A DNA stretch of 19,783 nt from DYRB01 sp041307765 (GTDB lineage Bacteria > Pseudomonadota > Gammaproteobacteria > Chromatiales > Chromatiaceae), in contig JBFZCW010000397.1 in assembly GCA_041307765.1 (NCBI GenBank), forward strand, positions 1 to 19,783. The letters are read 5' to 3'. The notes below the pieces were generated by a model that saw nothing but the letters and a program-made list of their open reading frames with translations, was not told the origin of the DNA and did no database searches. The position numbers and the translations under genes were made by a program. Below are positions 1 through 7,495 of the stretch, one piece after another (position 1 is the stretch's first letter; the number at the start of each line of letters is the position of its first letter).

Positions 1-1893
1 CCGCAGGATGAACTCGTGGGCGCTGGCGGCGCGGGCAGCGGCGATGATCTCCGCCGGCGTCGCATCGGGGCGACCGTAGGCGATGTTCTCGGCGATGGTC
101 CCATAGAACAGGAAGGGCTCCTGCAGGACGATGCCGATGTTGCGCCGGTAGGCCTCCACCGGGAAGGAGCGGATGTCCACACCATCCACGAGGATGGCGC
201 CCTCGACGACGTCGAAGAAGCGGCAGATCAGGTTGATCAGCGTCGTCTTACCCGCACCGGTGTGGCCGACCAGGCCCACCATCTCTCCTTGACGGATCTC
301 CAGATTGACGTCGTGCAGCACGCGCCGCCGGCCGTAGTTGAAGGCGACCCCGCGCAATGCGATGGACCCCTCGACCCGCCCCGGATCCACCGCAGCCAAG
401 GGTTCGGGGACGCTCGCAGTCCGGTCGAGGATCTCGAAAATCCGGTGCGTTGCGGCGGCAGCGCGCTGGGTCGCCCCCACCAAGCGGCTCATCGCCTCCA
501 GGCGGGTATAGAAGCGCCCGATGTAGGCCACGAAGGCAGTGAGCACGCCCACGGTGATGCCGTCCTCGGCCACCTGCCAAACCCCGAAGCCCCACACCAC
601 CAGCAGCCCCAGTTCGGTGAGGAAGGTCACCGCCGGACCGAAGAAGGCCCAGAGGGTGTTGACCCTGGTGTTGGCGGTGACCACCTGCTCGTTGGCGCGG
701 CCGAAGCGCTCGATCTCGCGCCGCTCCTGGGTGAAGGCCTTGACCACTCGGATGCCGGGGATGGTATCGGCGAGCACGTTGACCATGTCCGCCCAGGCCC
801 GGCTGCCGCGCTCGAAGCCGTGGCGCAGCCGTGCGCGCACCCGGTGGACCAGCCAGGCAATGATGGGGAAAGGGGCCAGGGCGAACAGGGCCAGCTCCGC
901 GTCAATGGTCAGCAAAATGACGGCGGTCATCACGATCATGACCAGGTCGGAGGCGAAGTCCAGCAGGTTCACCGACAGGAAGTTGCAGATGCGGTCGGTG
1001 TCGCTGCCGACCCGCGAGATCAGGTCCCCGGTGCGCTTGCCGCCGAAGAACTCCAGGGACAGCATTTGTAGGTGGGCATAGGTCTGCTGGCGCAGGTCGG
1101 CGGCAATGCGCTCGCTGGCGGCGGCCATGACAAAGGTACGGGCCCAGCCGAGCAGCCAGGCCAGGACGGCCGCCAGACCAAGGCCGCCGAGGTAAAGGGT
1201 GGCAAGGTGAAAATCCACCGGTGCACCCGTGGTCTGGTGGGGGATCAGGACCTGATCGAGCAGGGGCATGGTCAGGTACGGCGGGACCAGGCTCGCCGCC
1301 GTCCCCCCCAGCATCAGCCCGAAGCCCAGCCCGATGGGCCCGGCCCGCGGGCGGGCAAAGCGCGTCAGGCGCCAGAGGGAGCGCCCCGGCGGTGGCAGCG
1401 GGGGCTCGTTGCAGAAGGGGCACTCGTCCTGGTCGGGCGCAATGATGCCCCCGCAGGTGGGGCAGACGGTCTCCTGGGCCTGCTCACCCTGCCCCACGCC
1501 GGCCAGGTTGCGGCGGTGGATGGCATTGCGGCCCCTTTCGGCGAACTGTTGGGCCGCCGACGAGCGGGCGGCGGTGTAGCGCCAGTGGGCGAGACGCCCC
1601 TCGGGACCCAGGGCCTCCAGGGTCCCGGCACCACCCTGCTCAGCCGTCCGCAGGCCGGAAAGGGCGTCCAAGGGCCAGCTCTCCCACCCTGGGGCATCGC
1701 CGCCGTGGGTCAGCAGGCGGCGCTCGGTCAGACACACCAGGCCGGGGCTGAAGTGCAGGCGCTGGTCGAGGTCGGGCTCGAAGCGGGCGATGAGGGACTC
1801 GCCAGCGACAAGCTGGGAGCTGACCTCAGGGGGGGGGACCGCCGCCGGGCCGAGTTCGGGCCTGGGGTGGCTTGGTTGGGGGGCAGACGGCAT
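1..1893 (-). CDS. ABC exporter with N-terminal zinc-ribbon extension, partial (3' end outside window)
   Basis: The frame is open from 1989 down to base 1, giving 631 residues from the ATG at 1893. It encodes a fused membrane and ATPase ABC exporter of the MsbA type. Residues 1 to about 140 are a soluble extension that resembles a bacterial PH-like fold. A zinc ribbon follows with CxxC at 144-147 and 158-161. Transmembrane segments start near 187 and 232, and the coupling-helix region contains SLEFFGGKRTGDLISRV. Walker A is GHTGAGKT at 543-550, followed by the Q-loop in VLQEPFLF. The signature motif, Walker B and H-loop lie beyond the window. The start is uncertain: neither ATG 1893 nor GTG 1983 has a clear ribosome binding site, and an in-frame stop sits at 1990-1992. 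The gene is divergent from the CphA-like pair. From memory, ABC exporters with DUF1854 partners are annotated next to cyanophycin genes in proteobacteria, so a role with that product is inferred. The substrate is unknown. Confidence 0.9.
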   Translation of the reverse strand, partial: MPSAPQPSHPRPELGPAAVPPPEVSSQLVAGESLIARFEPDLDQRLHFSPGLVCLTERRLLTHGGDAPGWESWPLDALSGLRTAEQGGAGTLEALGPEGRLAHWRYTAARSSAAQQFAERGRNAIHRRNLAGVGQGEQAQETVCPTCGGIIAPDQDECPFCNEPPLPPPGRSLWRLTRFARPRAGPIGLGFGLMLGGTAASLVPPYLTMPLLDQVLIPHQTTGAPVDFHLATLYLGGLGLAAVLAWLLGWARTFVMAAASERIAADLRQQTYAHLQMLSLEFFGGKRTGDLISRVGSDTDRICNFLSVNLLDFASDLVMIVMTAVILLTIDAELALFALAPFPIIAWLVHRVRARLRHGFERGSRAWADMVNVLADTIPGIRVVKAFTQERREIERFGRANEQVVTANTRVNTLWAFFGPAVTFLTELGLLVVWGFGVWQVAEDGITVGVLTAFVAYIGRFYTRLEAMSRLVGATQRAAAATHRIFEILDRTASVPEPLAAVDPGRVEGSIALRGVAFNYGRRRVLHDVNLEIRQGEMVGLVGHTGAGKTTLINLICRFFDVVEGAILVDGVDIRSFPVEAYRRNIGIVLQEPFLFYGTIAENIAYGRPDATPAEIIAAARAASAHEFILR

Positions 1894-1998
1894 CGTTCGA
1901 GCAATCAGGGGTGGCAGACCGCCGGTACGGCCAGTGCGGGGATGCCGATGCTGGGGAGGATCCGCGCCCTGCAGGCGTGCCACGCCAGGCTATCGACT

Positions 1999-2045
1999 TT
2001 GCAAGGCGCCTAACATACCATAATCGCTTAACTTTTTTTGGTTCG
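1999..2045. promoter_or_regulatory. Candidate divergent promoter, AT-rich patch
   Basis: This is the most AT-rich stretch of the left third of the window, with a run of seven T at 2033-2039. On the plus strand TTGCAA (1999-2004) lies upstream of CATAAT (2019-2024), but the 14-base spacer is short. The overlapping TAATCG gives 16 bases. On the minus strand TATGGT and TATGTT are possible -10 elements, without a good -35. It lies between the divergent starts, which is its main support. Confidence 0.3.
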
Positions 2046-2171
2046 CGACCATGCCATCCGCCACCTGGCGAGCCCCAACACCCGTGCATGCACCTGGCCC
2101 CCGGAGATTGCAGCCCGGGTTTCAGGATTGCTGCGAGACCCCCGACCCAGCCACCCCGCCTGGCCGCGTCC

Positions 2172-2193
2172 GTCCCCCCGTCGGCGGGGGGAC
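2172..2193. other. Perfect GC-rich hairpin in CphA leader region
   Basis: GTCCCCCCG at 2172-2180 pairs perfectly with CGGGGGGAC at 2185-2193, leaving a TCGG tetraloop. No T-run follows on either strand, so it is not a standard intrinsic terminator. It could be a leader-RNA stem, a factor-dependent stop or an RNA stabiliser. Confidence 0.6.
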
Positions 2194-2346
2194 CTTGGCC
2201 TGACGGGCGAGCTCATCATCTTGGCGAAGATCCCCAGCCAGTCCCAGGGCTGCGAATTCCCTGTGCCGACGCCGAATCGCTCCCCTGGGGCGACATCGCC
2301 CTGGGCGGCTGCGGCTGCGATGGGCGCCCACTTGCCCACCCCAACC

Positions 2347-2369
2347 GGCGCGCCCCATGCGGGCGCGCC
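2347..2369. other. Perfect GC-only hairpin 33 bases before the CphA-like start
   Basis: GGCGCGCCC at 2347-2355 pairs with GGGCGCGCC at 2361-2369 around a five-base loop. It ends 33 bases before the ATG at 2403, close enough to affect ribosome loading. This matters because the start has no strong Shine-Dalgarno sequence. Function is inferred only from position and stability. Confidence 0.6.
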
Positions 2370-2402
2370 CCGATCCACATCCGAGCTGGTAACGATACGG
2401 GA

Positions 2403-4721
2403 ATGGAAATCGAGCGCGTGCGCAGCCTCCTGGGCACCAATGTCTGGGCCGACTTTCCCGTCGCGGAGGTCTGGCTCGACCTCTCGGGCATCGCCGAGGG
2501 GGAGCTTGACGGCCTTTGCCGGCGGATCAGGTCCCGAGTGGGTGCCCTGCTGCCGGCCTGTCGGCTGCCACGGTTGGGCGCAGGGCAGGACCGACTGGCC
2601 CTGGAGCTCTGGCTGGCCCGGACCTTCGCGCGCCTGACCCTCACCCTGGGTACCCATCTGGGCGGCTCCGGGAAAGACTTCCTCAGAATCCGGCAGCTCG
2701 GACAGCCGGGCCTGGTCATCGTCGCCTTTGCCTATCGCCAGGAGCTGGTCCCACGGGCCTGCGCCGAGGCGGTCATGGACCTGCTGATAGCGGTCCGCAC
2801 CGATGTGCCCTTCGACCTCCCCGCGGCCCTGGCGGAGCTGGGGGTCGCGGCAGAGCAGGCGCGGCCGACGCCCTCTGCCGCCGCGCTGGAGGGAGCCGCC
2901 CGGGCGCGCGGGATCCCGGTGCGCCATCTGGGGTCGGGGCTGCTGCAGTTGGGTCACGGGGCACGCCAGGTTCGCGCCCTGAACACCTGCAGCGAGCGCT
3001 TGGGTGTCGTCGCCCAGTGGGTGACCGGGGAGCGGGACCTGATGGGCGACCTGCTCGCCAGTGTGGGGATCGCCTGCACCGAGGCACCTGTCGCCGGTCC
3101 CCATTACCGAGTGCTGGTAGCCGGGGGCCGGGTTGCCGCCACCATTCGCTGGGAGCCCCCGACTGGGGCGGCCGGCGCGGCCCAGGTGACGGACCTGAGT
3201 GACCTGGTCCACCCGGAGGTCTGCGCCCGAGCCTTGGATGCCGCCCGCGCCATGGCCCTGGATATCGCAGAGATCCGGCTGGTCGTAGACGACCCGAGTC
3301 GGCCGCTGGAGGCACAGGGCGGGCGTGTCAGCGAGGTGGTGGCGGGCCCACCGCTGGATGCCTACCTAACCCTCGGCAAGATCCAAAGCGGCACCGGCGC
3401 CGGGCGCCCGGTGGCCGAGATCCTGCTCGATGCACTCTTTCCGGAGGGCGGCAACGGCCGAATCCCGGTGGCCGCGGTCAGCGGAACCAACGGCAAGACC
3501 ACGGTCACCCGCCTCCTGTCCCACGCCTTGACCCTCAGCGGCCGGCACGTGGGCATGACCTGCACCGACGGGATCTATCTGGCCGGCCGGCGCATCGACA
3601 CAGACGATTGCGCTGGACCCAAGAGCGCACGCCTGGTCCTGCTCAACCCGCAGGTGGAGGCGGCGGTGCTGGAGACGGCCCGCGGCGGCATCCTGCGCGA
3701 GGGCCTGGCCTTCGATGCGTGCGACCTGGCGGTGGTGACCAACATCGGCGAGGGCGACCATTTGGGTATTGGCGGCATCGAGACCGCCGAGCAGCTCGCG
3801 GAAGTCAAGCAGACGGTGGTGCGCGGCGTCGCCCCCTGGGGCACCGCCGTCCTCAACGCAGCCGATCCCTTGGTGGTACCGATGGCCCGGCACTGCCGCG
3901 GGTCGGTCCTGTACTTTGCACGCGACGGGCGCAACCCGGTCCTGGTGCGCCACCGCCGCCGGGGCGGGAGAGTCGCCTTTGCCCGCGACGGTGCGCTAAT
4001 CCTTGCCACGGGCAGGGACGAGGTCGCCTCCATCGGGTTCGAAGGGATCCCCTTGACCCGTGGGGGACGCACCCTGTTTCAAGTGGAGAACGCCCTGGCC
4101 TGCGCCGGCGGTATGTGGGCCTTGGGGCTGCCGTTGGACACCATCCGGGCGGCGCTGGCGACCTTCGGCGGCGACACCGACAAGAGCCCTGGGCGTTTCA
4201 ATGTCCTGGGCCTCAACGGCGCCACGGCCATCTTCGATTACGGCCACAACCCGTCCTCCCTGCTCGCCATGGTCGAAGCCCTTGGGGGCTTCCCCCATCG
4301 CCGGCGCATCGCGGTCTATTCGGCGGCCGGGGACCGGCGCGACATCGATATGATCCGCCAGGGTGAGATCCTTGGGGCAGCCTTCGACCAGGTGATCCTG
4401 TACGAGGACCACTATGTCCGGGGGCGTCTGCCGGGCGAGATCATGGCCTTGTTCCACCAAGGGCTGGGAGCCGGAGGGCGGGTGGCCGAGGTCCAGGCCA
4501 TCCACGGATGGGAAAATGCGGTGGAGGCGGCCCTGTGGGCGGCCCAGCCCGGGGACCTACTCCTGATCCAGGCAGACCAGATCGACGCGACCGTCGCCTT
4601 CGTGCGCGACCGGCTGGCGGCAGACCAGGCACGCCGCGAACTCCCCATCAGTCAGGCGGGTGCGCCTTTCGAGCACGGGGCCCCTGCAGGCAGAGTCGAC
4701 CCGTCTGGGACCGCTTCTTAG
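2403..4721 (+). CDS. cphA: Cyanophycin synthetase-like protein, Mur-ligase-active subunit with gutted ATP-grasp
   Basis: 772 residues, CphA family (canonical CphA is about 870-900). The ATG at 2403 is chosen because MEIERVRSLLGTNVWADFPV aligns with the CphA N-terminus; the longer open frame upstream looks non-coding. Order: N domain about 1-165, ATP-grasp remnant about 205-345, Mur-ligase module about 350-745. The ligase module is intact: SGTNGKTT at 360-367 (P-loop Lys365), ETARGGI 424-430, NIGEGDHLG 447-455, PGRFN from 596, DYGHNP 612-617 and AAGDRRD 641-647. In canonical CphA this module adds arginine to the aspartate side chain. The ATP-grasp module has lost two blocks of roughly 60 residues each, including the lysine strand and the GNHGRG loop. 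The metal-site EVNAGPG has become EVVAGPP, so it should not add aspartate. It lies 54 bases upstream of the partner gene. No convincing ribosome binding site is seen. Confidence 0.88.
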   Translation: MEIERVRSLLGTNVWADFPVAEVWLDLSGIAEGELDGLCRRIRSRVGALLPACRLPRLGAGQDRLALELWLARTFARLTLTLGTHLGGSGKDFLRIRQLGQPGLVIVAFAYRQELVPRACAEAVMDLLIAVRTDVPFDLPAALAELGVAAEQARPTPSAAALEGAARARGIPVRHLGSGLLQLGHGARQVRALNTCSERLGVVAQWVTGERDLMGDLLASVGIACTEAPVAGPHYRVLVAGGRVAATIRWEPPTGAAGAAQVTDLSDLVHPEVCARALDAARAMALDIAEIRLVVDDPSRPLEAQGGRVSEVVAGPPLDAYLTLGKIQSGTGAGRPVAEILLDALFPEGGNGRIPVAAVSGTNGKTTVTRLLSHALTLSGRHVGMTCTDGIYLAGRRIDTDDCAGPKSARLVLLNPQVEAAVLETARGGILREGLAFDACDLAVVTNIGEGDHLGIGGIETAEQLAEVKQTVVRGVAPWGTAVLNAADPLVVPMARHCRGSVLYFARDGRNPVLVRHRRRGGRVAFARDGALILATGRDEVASIGFEGIPLTRGGRTLFQVENALACAGGMWALGLPLDTIRAALATFGGDTDKSPGRFNVLGLNGATAIFDYGHNPSSLLAMVEALGGFPHRRRIAVYSAAGDRRDIDMIRQGEILGAAFDQVILYEDHYVRGRLPGEIMALFHQGLGAGGRVAEVQAIHGWENAVEAALWAAQPGDLLLIQADQIDATVAFVRDRLAADQARRELPISQAGAPFEHGAPAGRVDPSGTAS

Positions 4722-4775
4722 TCCCCCAAGGTTCCAATCCCTCCCATTTGCGTCGTTACCGCCCGAGGTCAGAAC

Positions 4776-6890
4776 GTGCTCGACATAGGACGCATCCGGG
4801 CCTTGCGGGGCCCGAACATCTGGGCCGAGCGCCCGGTCATCGAGATCACCCTCGAGCTGGGCGAGATCCCAGAGCATGGCCCGGACCTCTTGGAGCGCCT
4901 GGCTTCCTGGTTGTCCAGCCTGGCGGAGCGCGGCGCCTTCCTGGAGCGCATGGGGCAGGTGGCCAACCTGGCTGACACCCTGGCTCAGGTTGCCCTGGAG
5001 CTCCAGACCCTGGCTGGGTCCAGAGTCAGCTTCCGGCAGACACAGCCTAGCCGGATCGCCGGGCTGTACCTGGTGGCCTGCGAGTACGACGAGGTCACTG
5101 TGGGCCTCGCCTGTGTGGACAGCGCCCGGGCCCTCCTCGGCGCAGCCCTGCATGGAGGCGCCTTCGACTTGGCTGGGGAGATCGCCCGCCTGCGCACCCT
5201 GTGCCAGGAGGTCCACCTGGGCCCCAGCACTGCCGCCATCGCCCGTGCCGCCCGGGCCCGCGGCATCCCCGTGCGGCGGCTGGGCAGGGACAACCTGCTC
5301 CTGCTCGGCCAGGGTTTCCATCAGCGGCGGGTCTGGACTGCCGAGACCGACCGCACGGGTGCCATCGCCGAAGCCATCGCCCAGGACAAGGATCTGACCC
5401 GCCTCCTGTTGCGGTCCGTAGGCGTGCCGGTGCCCGAAGGCCGTCCCGTCTCCAGCCCAGGCGACGCCTGGGCGGCCGCCCAGGCCCTGGGGCTGCCCGT
5501 GGTCATCAAGCCCCGGTTCGGCAATCACGGACGCGGAATCAGCGCGAATTTGCGGACCCAGGAGAGCGTCGAAAAGGCCTTTTCCGCAGCCCTGGCGGAG
5601 TCTCCGGACATCCTCTGTGAGCACCATATCCCGGGTTCCGATCACCGGCTGCTGGTGGTAGGGGAACGGGTGGTGGCGGCAGCCCTGCGTGAGCCCGCCC
5701 AGGTGATCGGGGACGGGGTCGCCAGCCTGGCCGAGCTGGTCGACAGGGCCAATGGCGACCCTCGGCGTAGCGAGGGTCACGCGACGGTGCTGAGCCTGAT
5801 CAAGCTCGACGTTATCGGCCTCGCGGTTCTCGCCGAGCAGGGCTACACGCCGGACTCGATCCCCGCGGCCGGGGCCCGGGTCCTGATCCGCAACACCGCC
5901 AACTTGAGTACCGGGGGGACCGCGACCGACATCACCGACCTTGTCCACCCGGAGGTTGCCGCGCGGGTCGTGGACGCGGCGCGGGTGGTGGGGCTCGATA
6001 TTGCCGGCGTCGACGTCCTGGCCCAGGACATCGGCCAGCCCCTCGAAGACCAGGGTGGGGCCGTGGTGGAGGTAAACGCCGGCCCAGGGCTGCGCATGCA
6101 CCTGGAGCCCTCTGCCGGCACCCCGCGGCCTGTGGGCGAGGCCATCGTCGACCTTCTCTTCCCGCCTGGGCAGGACGGGTGCATCCCGGTGGCCGCCGTG
6201 ACCGGTGAGACCGGCGCAACCGCGATCTCCGGCCTGGTCGCCGGCATGCTCCGCCGCACTGGGGCCCATGTCGGGCTTACAAACGGCGAGGGGCGCTTCC
6301 TGGATGGGCGCCGCGTCGGTGACGGCGACTGCGCGACGCCCGATGCGGCCTGTGCCGTGTTCCTCAACCCGCGCGTGGAGGTCGCGGTGCTGGAGGTCCA
6401 GCCAGGCGAGATTCTCGAACAGGGGCTGGGCTTCGACCGCTGCCAGGTTGCCGTCGTCGCCGCCGCGGGCGGCGGTCAGGTCGGGCCGCAGGGGGACGCA
6501 ACGCCGGACAACCTGACCAGGGCCTTGCGGTGCCTGGTGGGAACCGTCGTGGCGGAGGGCGCCGTGATACTGAATGCCGGGAATCCGCTGGCGGCGGGCC
6601 TGGCAAGCCATTGCCGGGGGTCCGTCCTCTGGTTCGCCCGTGACGCCGAGCACCCGATCGTCCAACGTCATCGTGCCCAGGACGGCCGCGCCGTCGTGGA
6701 GCGGGCGGGCTTCATCGTGCTCGCCAATGGCCAGGCGGAACAACGCCTGTTGCCACTCGCAGCCGTCGGCCCGAAGCCAGGCAGCGGCCTCCAGGTCGAG
6801 GAGGCGCTCGCCGCCGCCGCGGCCGCCTGGGCGCTCGGCATTCCCCTGAGCCAGATCCGTGCGGGCCTGGAGGACTCCGACACCCACTAG
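4776..6890 (+). CDS. cphA: Cyanophycin synthetase-like protein, ATP-grasp-active subunit with dead, truncated Mur-ligase
   Basis: 704 residues from a GTG start; CGAGG at 4763-4767 is a plausible ribosome binding site, and RALRGPNIWAERPV matches the CphA N-terminus. Order: N domain about 1-165, ATP-grasp about 200-450, Mur-ligase remnant about 470-704. The ATP-grasp module looks complete: VVIKPRFGNHGRGI from 242 (Lys245), SDHRLLVVGERV from 288, a TANLSTGG loop and EVNAGPG at 432-438. In CphA this module adds aspartate to the growing backbone. The ligase P-loop reads GETGATA at 477-483, with Ala481 replacing the catalytic lysine. ETARGGI has become EVQPGEI. The protein stops just before the positions of PGRFN and DYGHNP, so the last ligase lobe is absent. 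The layout resembles CphA2 or CphA-prime proteins. With the upstream gene it probably forms a two-subunit synthetase (inference). Confidence 0.88.
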   Translation: MLDIGRIRALRGPNIWAERPVIEITLELGEIPEHGPDLLERLASWLSSLAERGAFLERMGQVANLADTLAQVALELQTLAGSRVSFRQTQPSRIAGLYLVACEYDEVTVGLACVDSARALLGAALHGGAFDLAGEIARLRTLCQEVHLGPSTAAIARAARARGIPVRRLGRDNLLLLGQGFHQRRVWTAETDRTGAIAEAIAQDKDLTRLLLRSVGVPVPEGRPVSSPGDAWAAAQALGLPVVIKPRFGNHGRGISANLRTQESVEKAFSAALAESPDILCEHHIPGSDHRLLVVGERVVAAALREPAQVIGDGVASLAELVDRANGDPRRSEGHATVLSLIKLDVIGLAVLAEQGYTPDSIPAAGARVLIRNTANLSTGGTATDITDLVHPEVAARVVDAARVVGLDIAGVDVLAQDIGQPLEDQGGAVVEVNAGPGLRMHLEPSAGTPRPVGEAIVDLLFPPGQDGCIPVAAVTGETGATAISGLVAGMLRRTGAHVGLTNGEGRFLDGRRVGDGDCATPDAACAVFLNPRVEVAVLEVQPGEILEQGLGFDRCQVAVVAAAGGGQVGPQGDATPDNLTRALRCLVGTVVAEGAVILNAGNPLAAGLASHCRGSVLWFARDAEHPIVQRHRAQDGRAVVERAGFIVLANGQAEQRLLPLAAVGPKPGSGLQVEEALAAAAAAWALGIPLSQIRAGLEDSDTH

Positions 6891-6962
6891 CGCGTTTTCG
6901 GCTCAGAGCGACCGGGCATGGGCCTGGAGACACGACCCAAACAACCTGCCAAGCGGTCCAGC

Positions 6963-6985
6963 ATCGGGGTAAACCCCAACCCGAT
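6963..6985 (+). terminator. Weak hairpin after the CphA-like pair
   Basis: ATCGGG at 6963-6968 pairs with CCCGAT at 6980-6985 around an 11-base loop. Only three T in a row (6985-6987) follow. It lies about 70 bases past the stop at 6890 and could end the CphA-like transcript, but stem and T-run are both short. Confidence 0.25.
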
Positions 6986-7073
6986 TTCCGGAACATCTCC
7001 ATGGTGGCGGCAGGCTGGGTGACCGTAAGATTATCGGCTCGCAACGACGCCGTCGCACCCGAGGAGCCCCACC

Positions 7074-7493
7074 ATGCCCAAGATCAGACTGCTCGCCCTG
7101 CTGTTCATCCTCATCGCCGTTCTGCCGGCCTTTGCCGCGGACAAGCAAAAGGTCGTCTATCACCTCGCCGACGAGGACAAGGCCAGTTTCGTCCTCAACA
7201 ACATCCGCAACCACGTCGACGGCATGGGCGGTCCGGACAAGGTGCAGATCGTGCTGGTGATGCACGGCCCTGTGGTCAAGTCCTTCGGCGACATCGACGC
7301 GGTGGACAAGATCCGCAGCGGTGTGAAGTCCCTGCAGGCGGACGGCGTCGAGGTCGACGTGTGCGCGAACAGCCTCAAGGCGTTCAACCTCAAGCTGGAC
7401 GAGCTGCTCCCAGGGCTGGTCGAAGCCAGCGCCGGCGGTGTGGTGCGCATTGCCGAGCTGCAATCCCAGGGCTACCTGTACATCCGGCCCTGA
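7074..7493 (+). CDS. Secreted DsrE/DsrF-family protein
   Basis: 139 residues. The ATG at 7074 is preceded by GAGGAG at 7061-7066, an excellent ribosome binding site. Residues 1-22 form a signal peptide (KIR, a hydrophobic run, then PAFAAD), so the mature protein should be periplasmic. The rest matches the DsrE/F-like fold: alternating strands and helices, VLVMHGPVVKSF, a conserved cysteine at 97 in VDVCANSLKAF, the amphipathic DELLPGLVEAS segment and a C-terminal YLYIRP like the family's YIKP ending. Cytoplasmic members act in sulfur relay, but exported single-domain members have no established reaction, so I do not assign one. The TTG start proposed for the next gene lies two bases past this stop, suggesting co-transcription. 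It is not part of a dsr operon here. Confidence 0.85.
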   Translation: MPKIRLLALLFILIAVLPAFAADKQKVVYHLADEDKASFVLNNIRNHVDGMGGPDKVQIVLVMHGPVVKSFGDIDAVDKIRSGVKSLQADGVEVDVCANSLKAFNLKLDELLPGLVEASAGGVVRIAELQSQGYLYIRP

Positions 7494-7495
7494 CC

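Larger units (their letters stand above)
1894..2402. other. Divergent intergenic region between ABC exporter and CphA-like pair
   Basis: About 509 bases without a supported gene. Frames that stay open here lack recognisable protein features and appear to be extensions of the flanking genes. The stretch contains an AT-rich patch around 2011-2039, a perfect hairpin at 2172-2193, a ten-base palindrome TGGGCGCCCA at 2321-2330 and a second perfect hairpin at 2347-2369. It probably holds the promoters of both transcription units and a long leader for the CphA-like genes. Confidence 0.6.

Noticed and set aside
16..1071. 351-codon plus-strand open frame
   Set aside because: It is antisense to the ABC exporter, whose Walker A, Q-loop and membrane helices are clear on the minus strand; the plus-strand translation is low-complexity Asp/Gly/His-rich.
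1872..2402. N-terminal extension of the first CphA-like protein
   Set aside because: The frame is open upstream of 2403 by chance of composition; family similarity begins exactly at the ATG at 2403 and the upstream part overlaps the ABC exporter start.
2028..3212. 394-codon minus-strand open frame
   Set aside because: Antisense to the first CphA-like gene and its leader, with Gly/Gln/Pro-rich composition and no recognisable motif.
4557..6887. 776-codon minus-strand open frame
   Set aside because: Antisense shadow of the second CphA-like gene. Long antisense frames are common in GC-rich DNA, and this one shows no domain motifs.
2403..6890. The two CphA-like genes as one gene broken by a stop, or as pseudogenes
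   Set aside because: Each has its own complete N-terminal domain and start, both frames are open over more than 2 kb, and the losses are in-frame and reciprocal rather than random.
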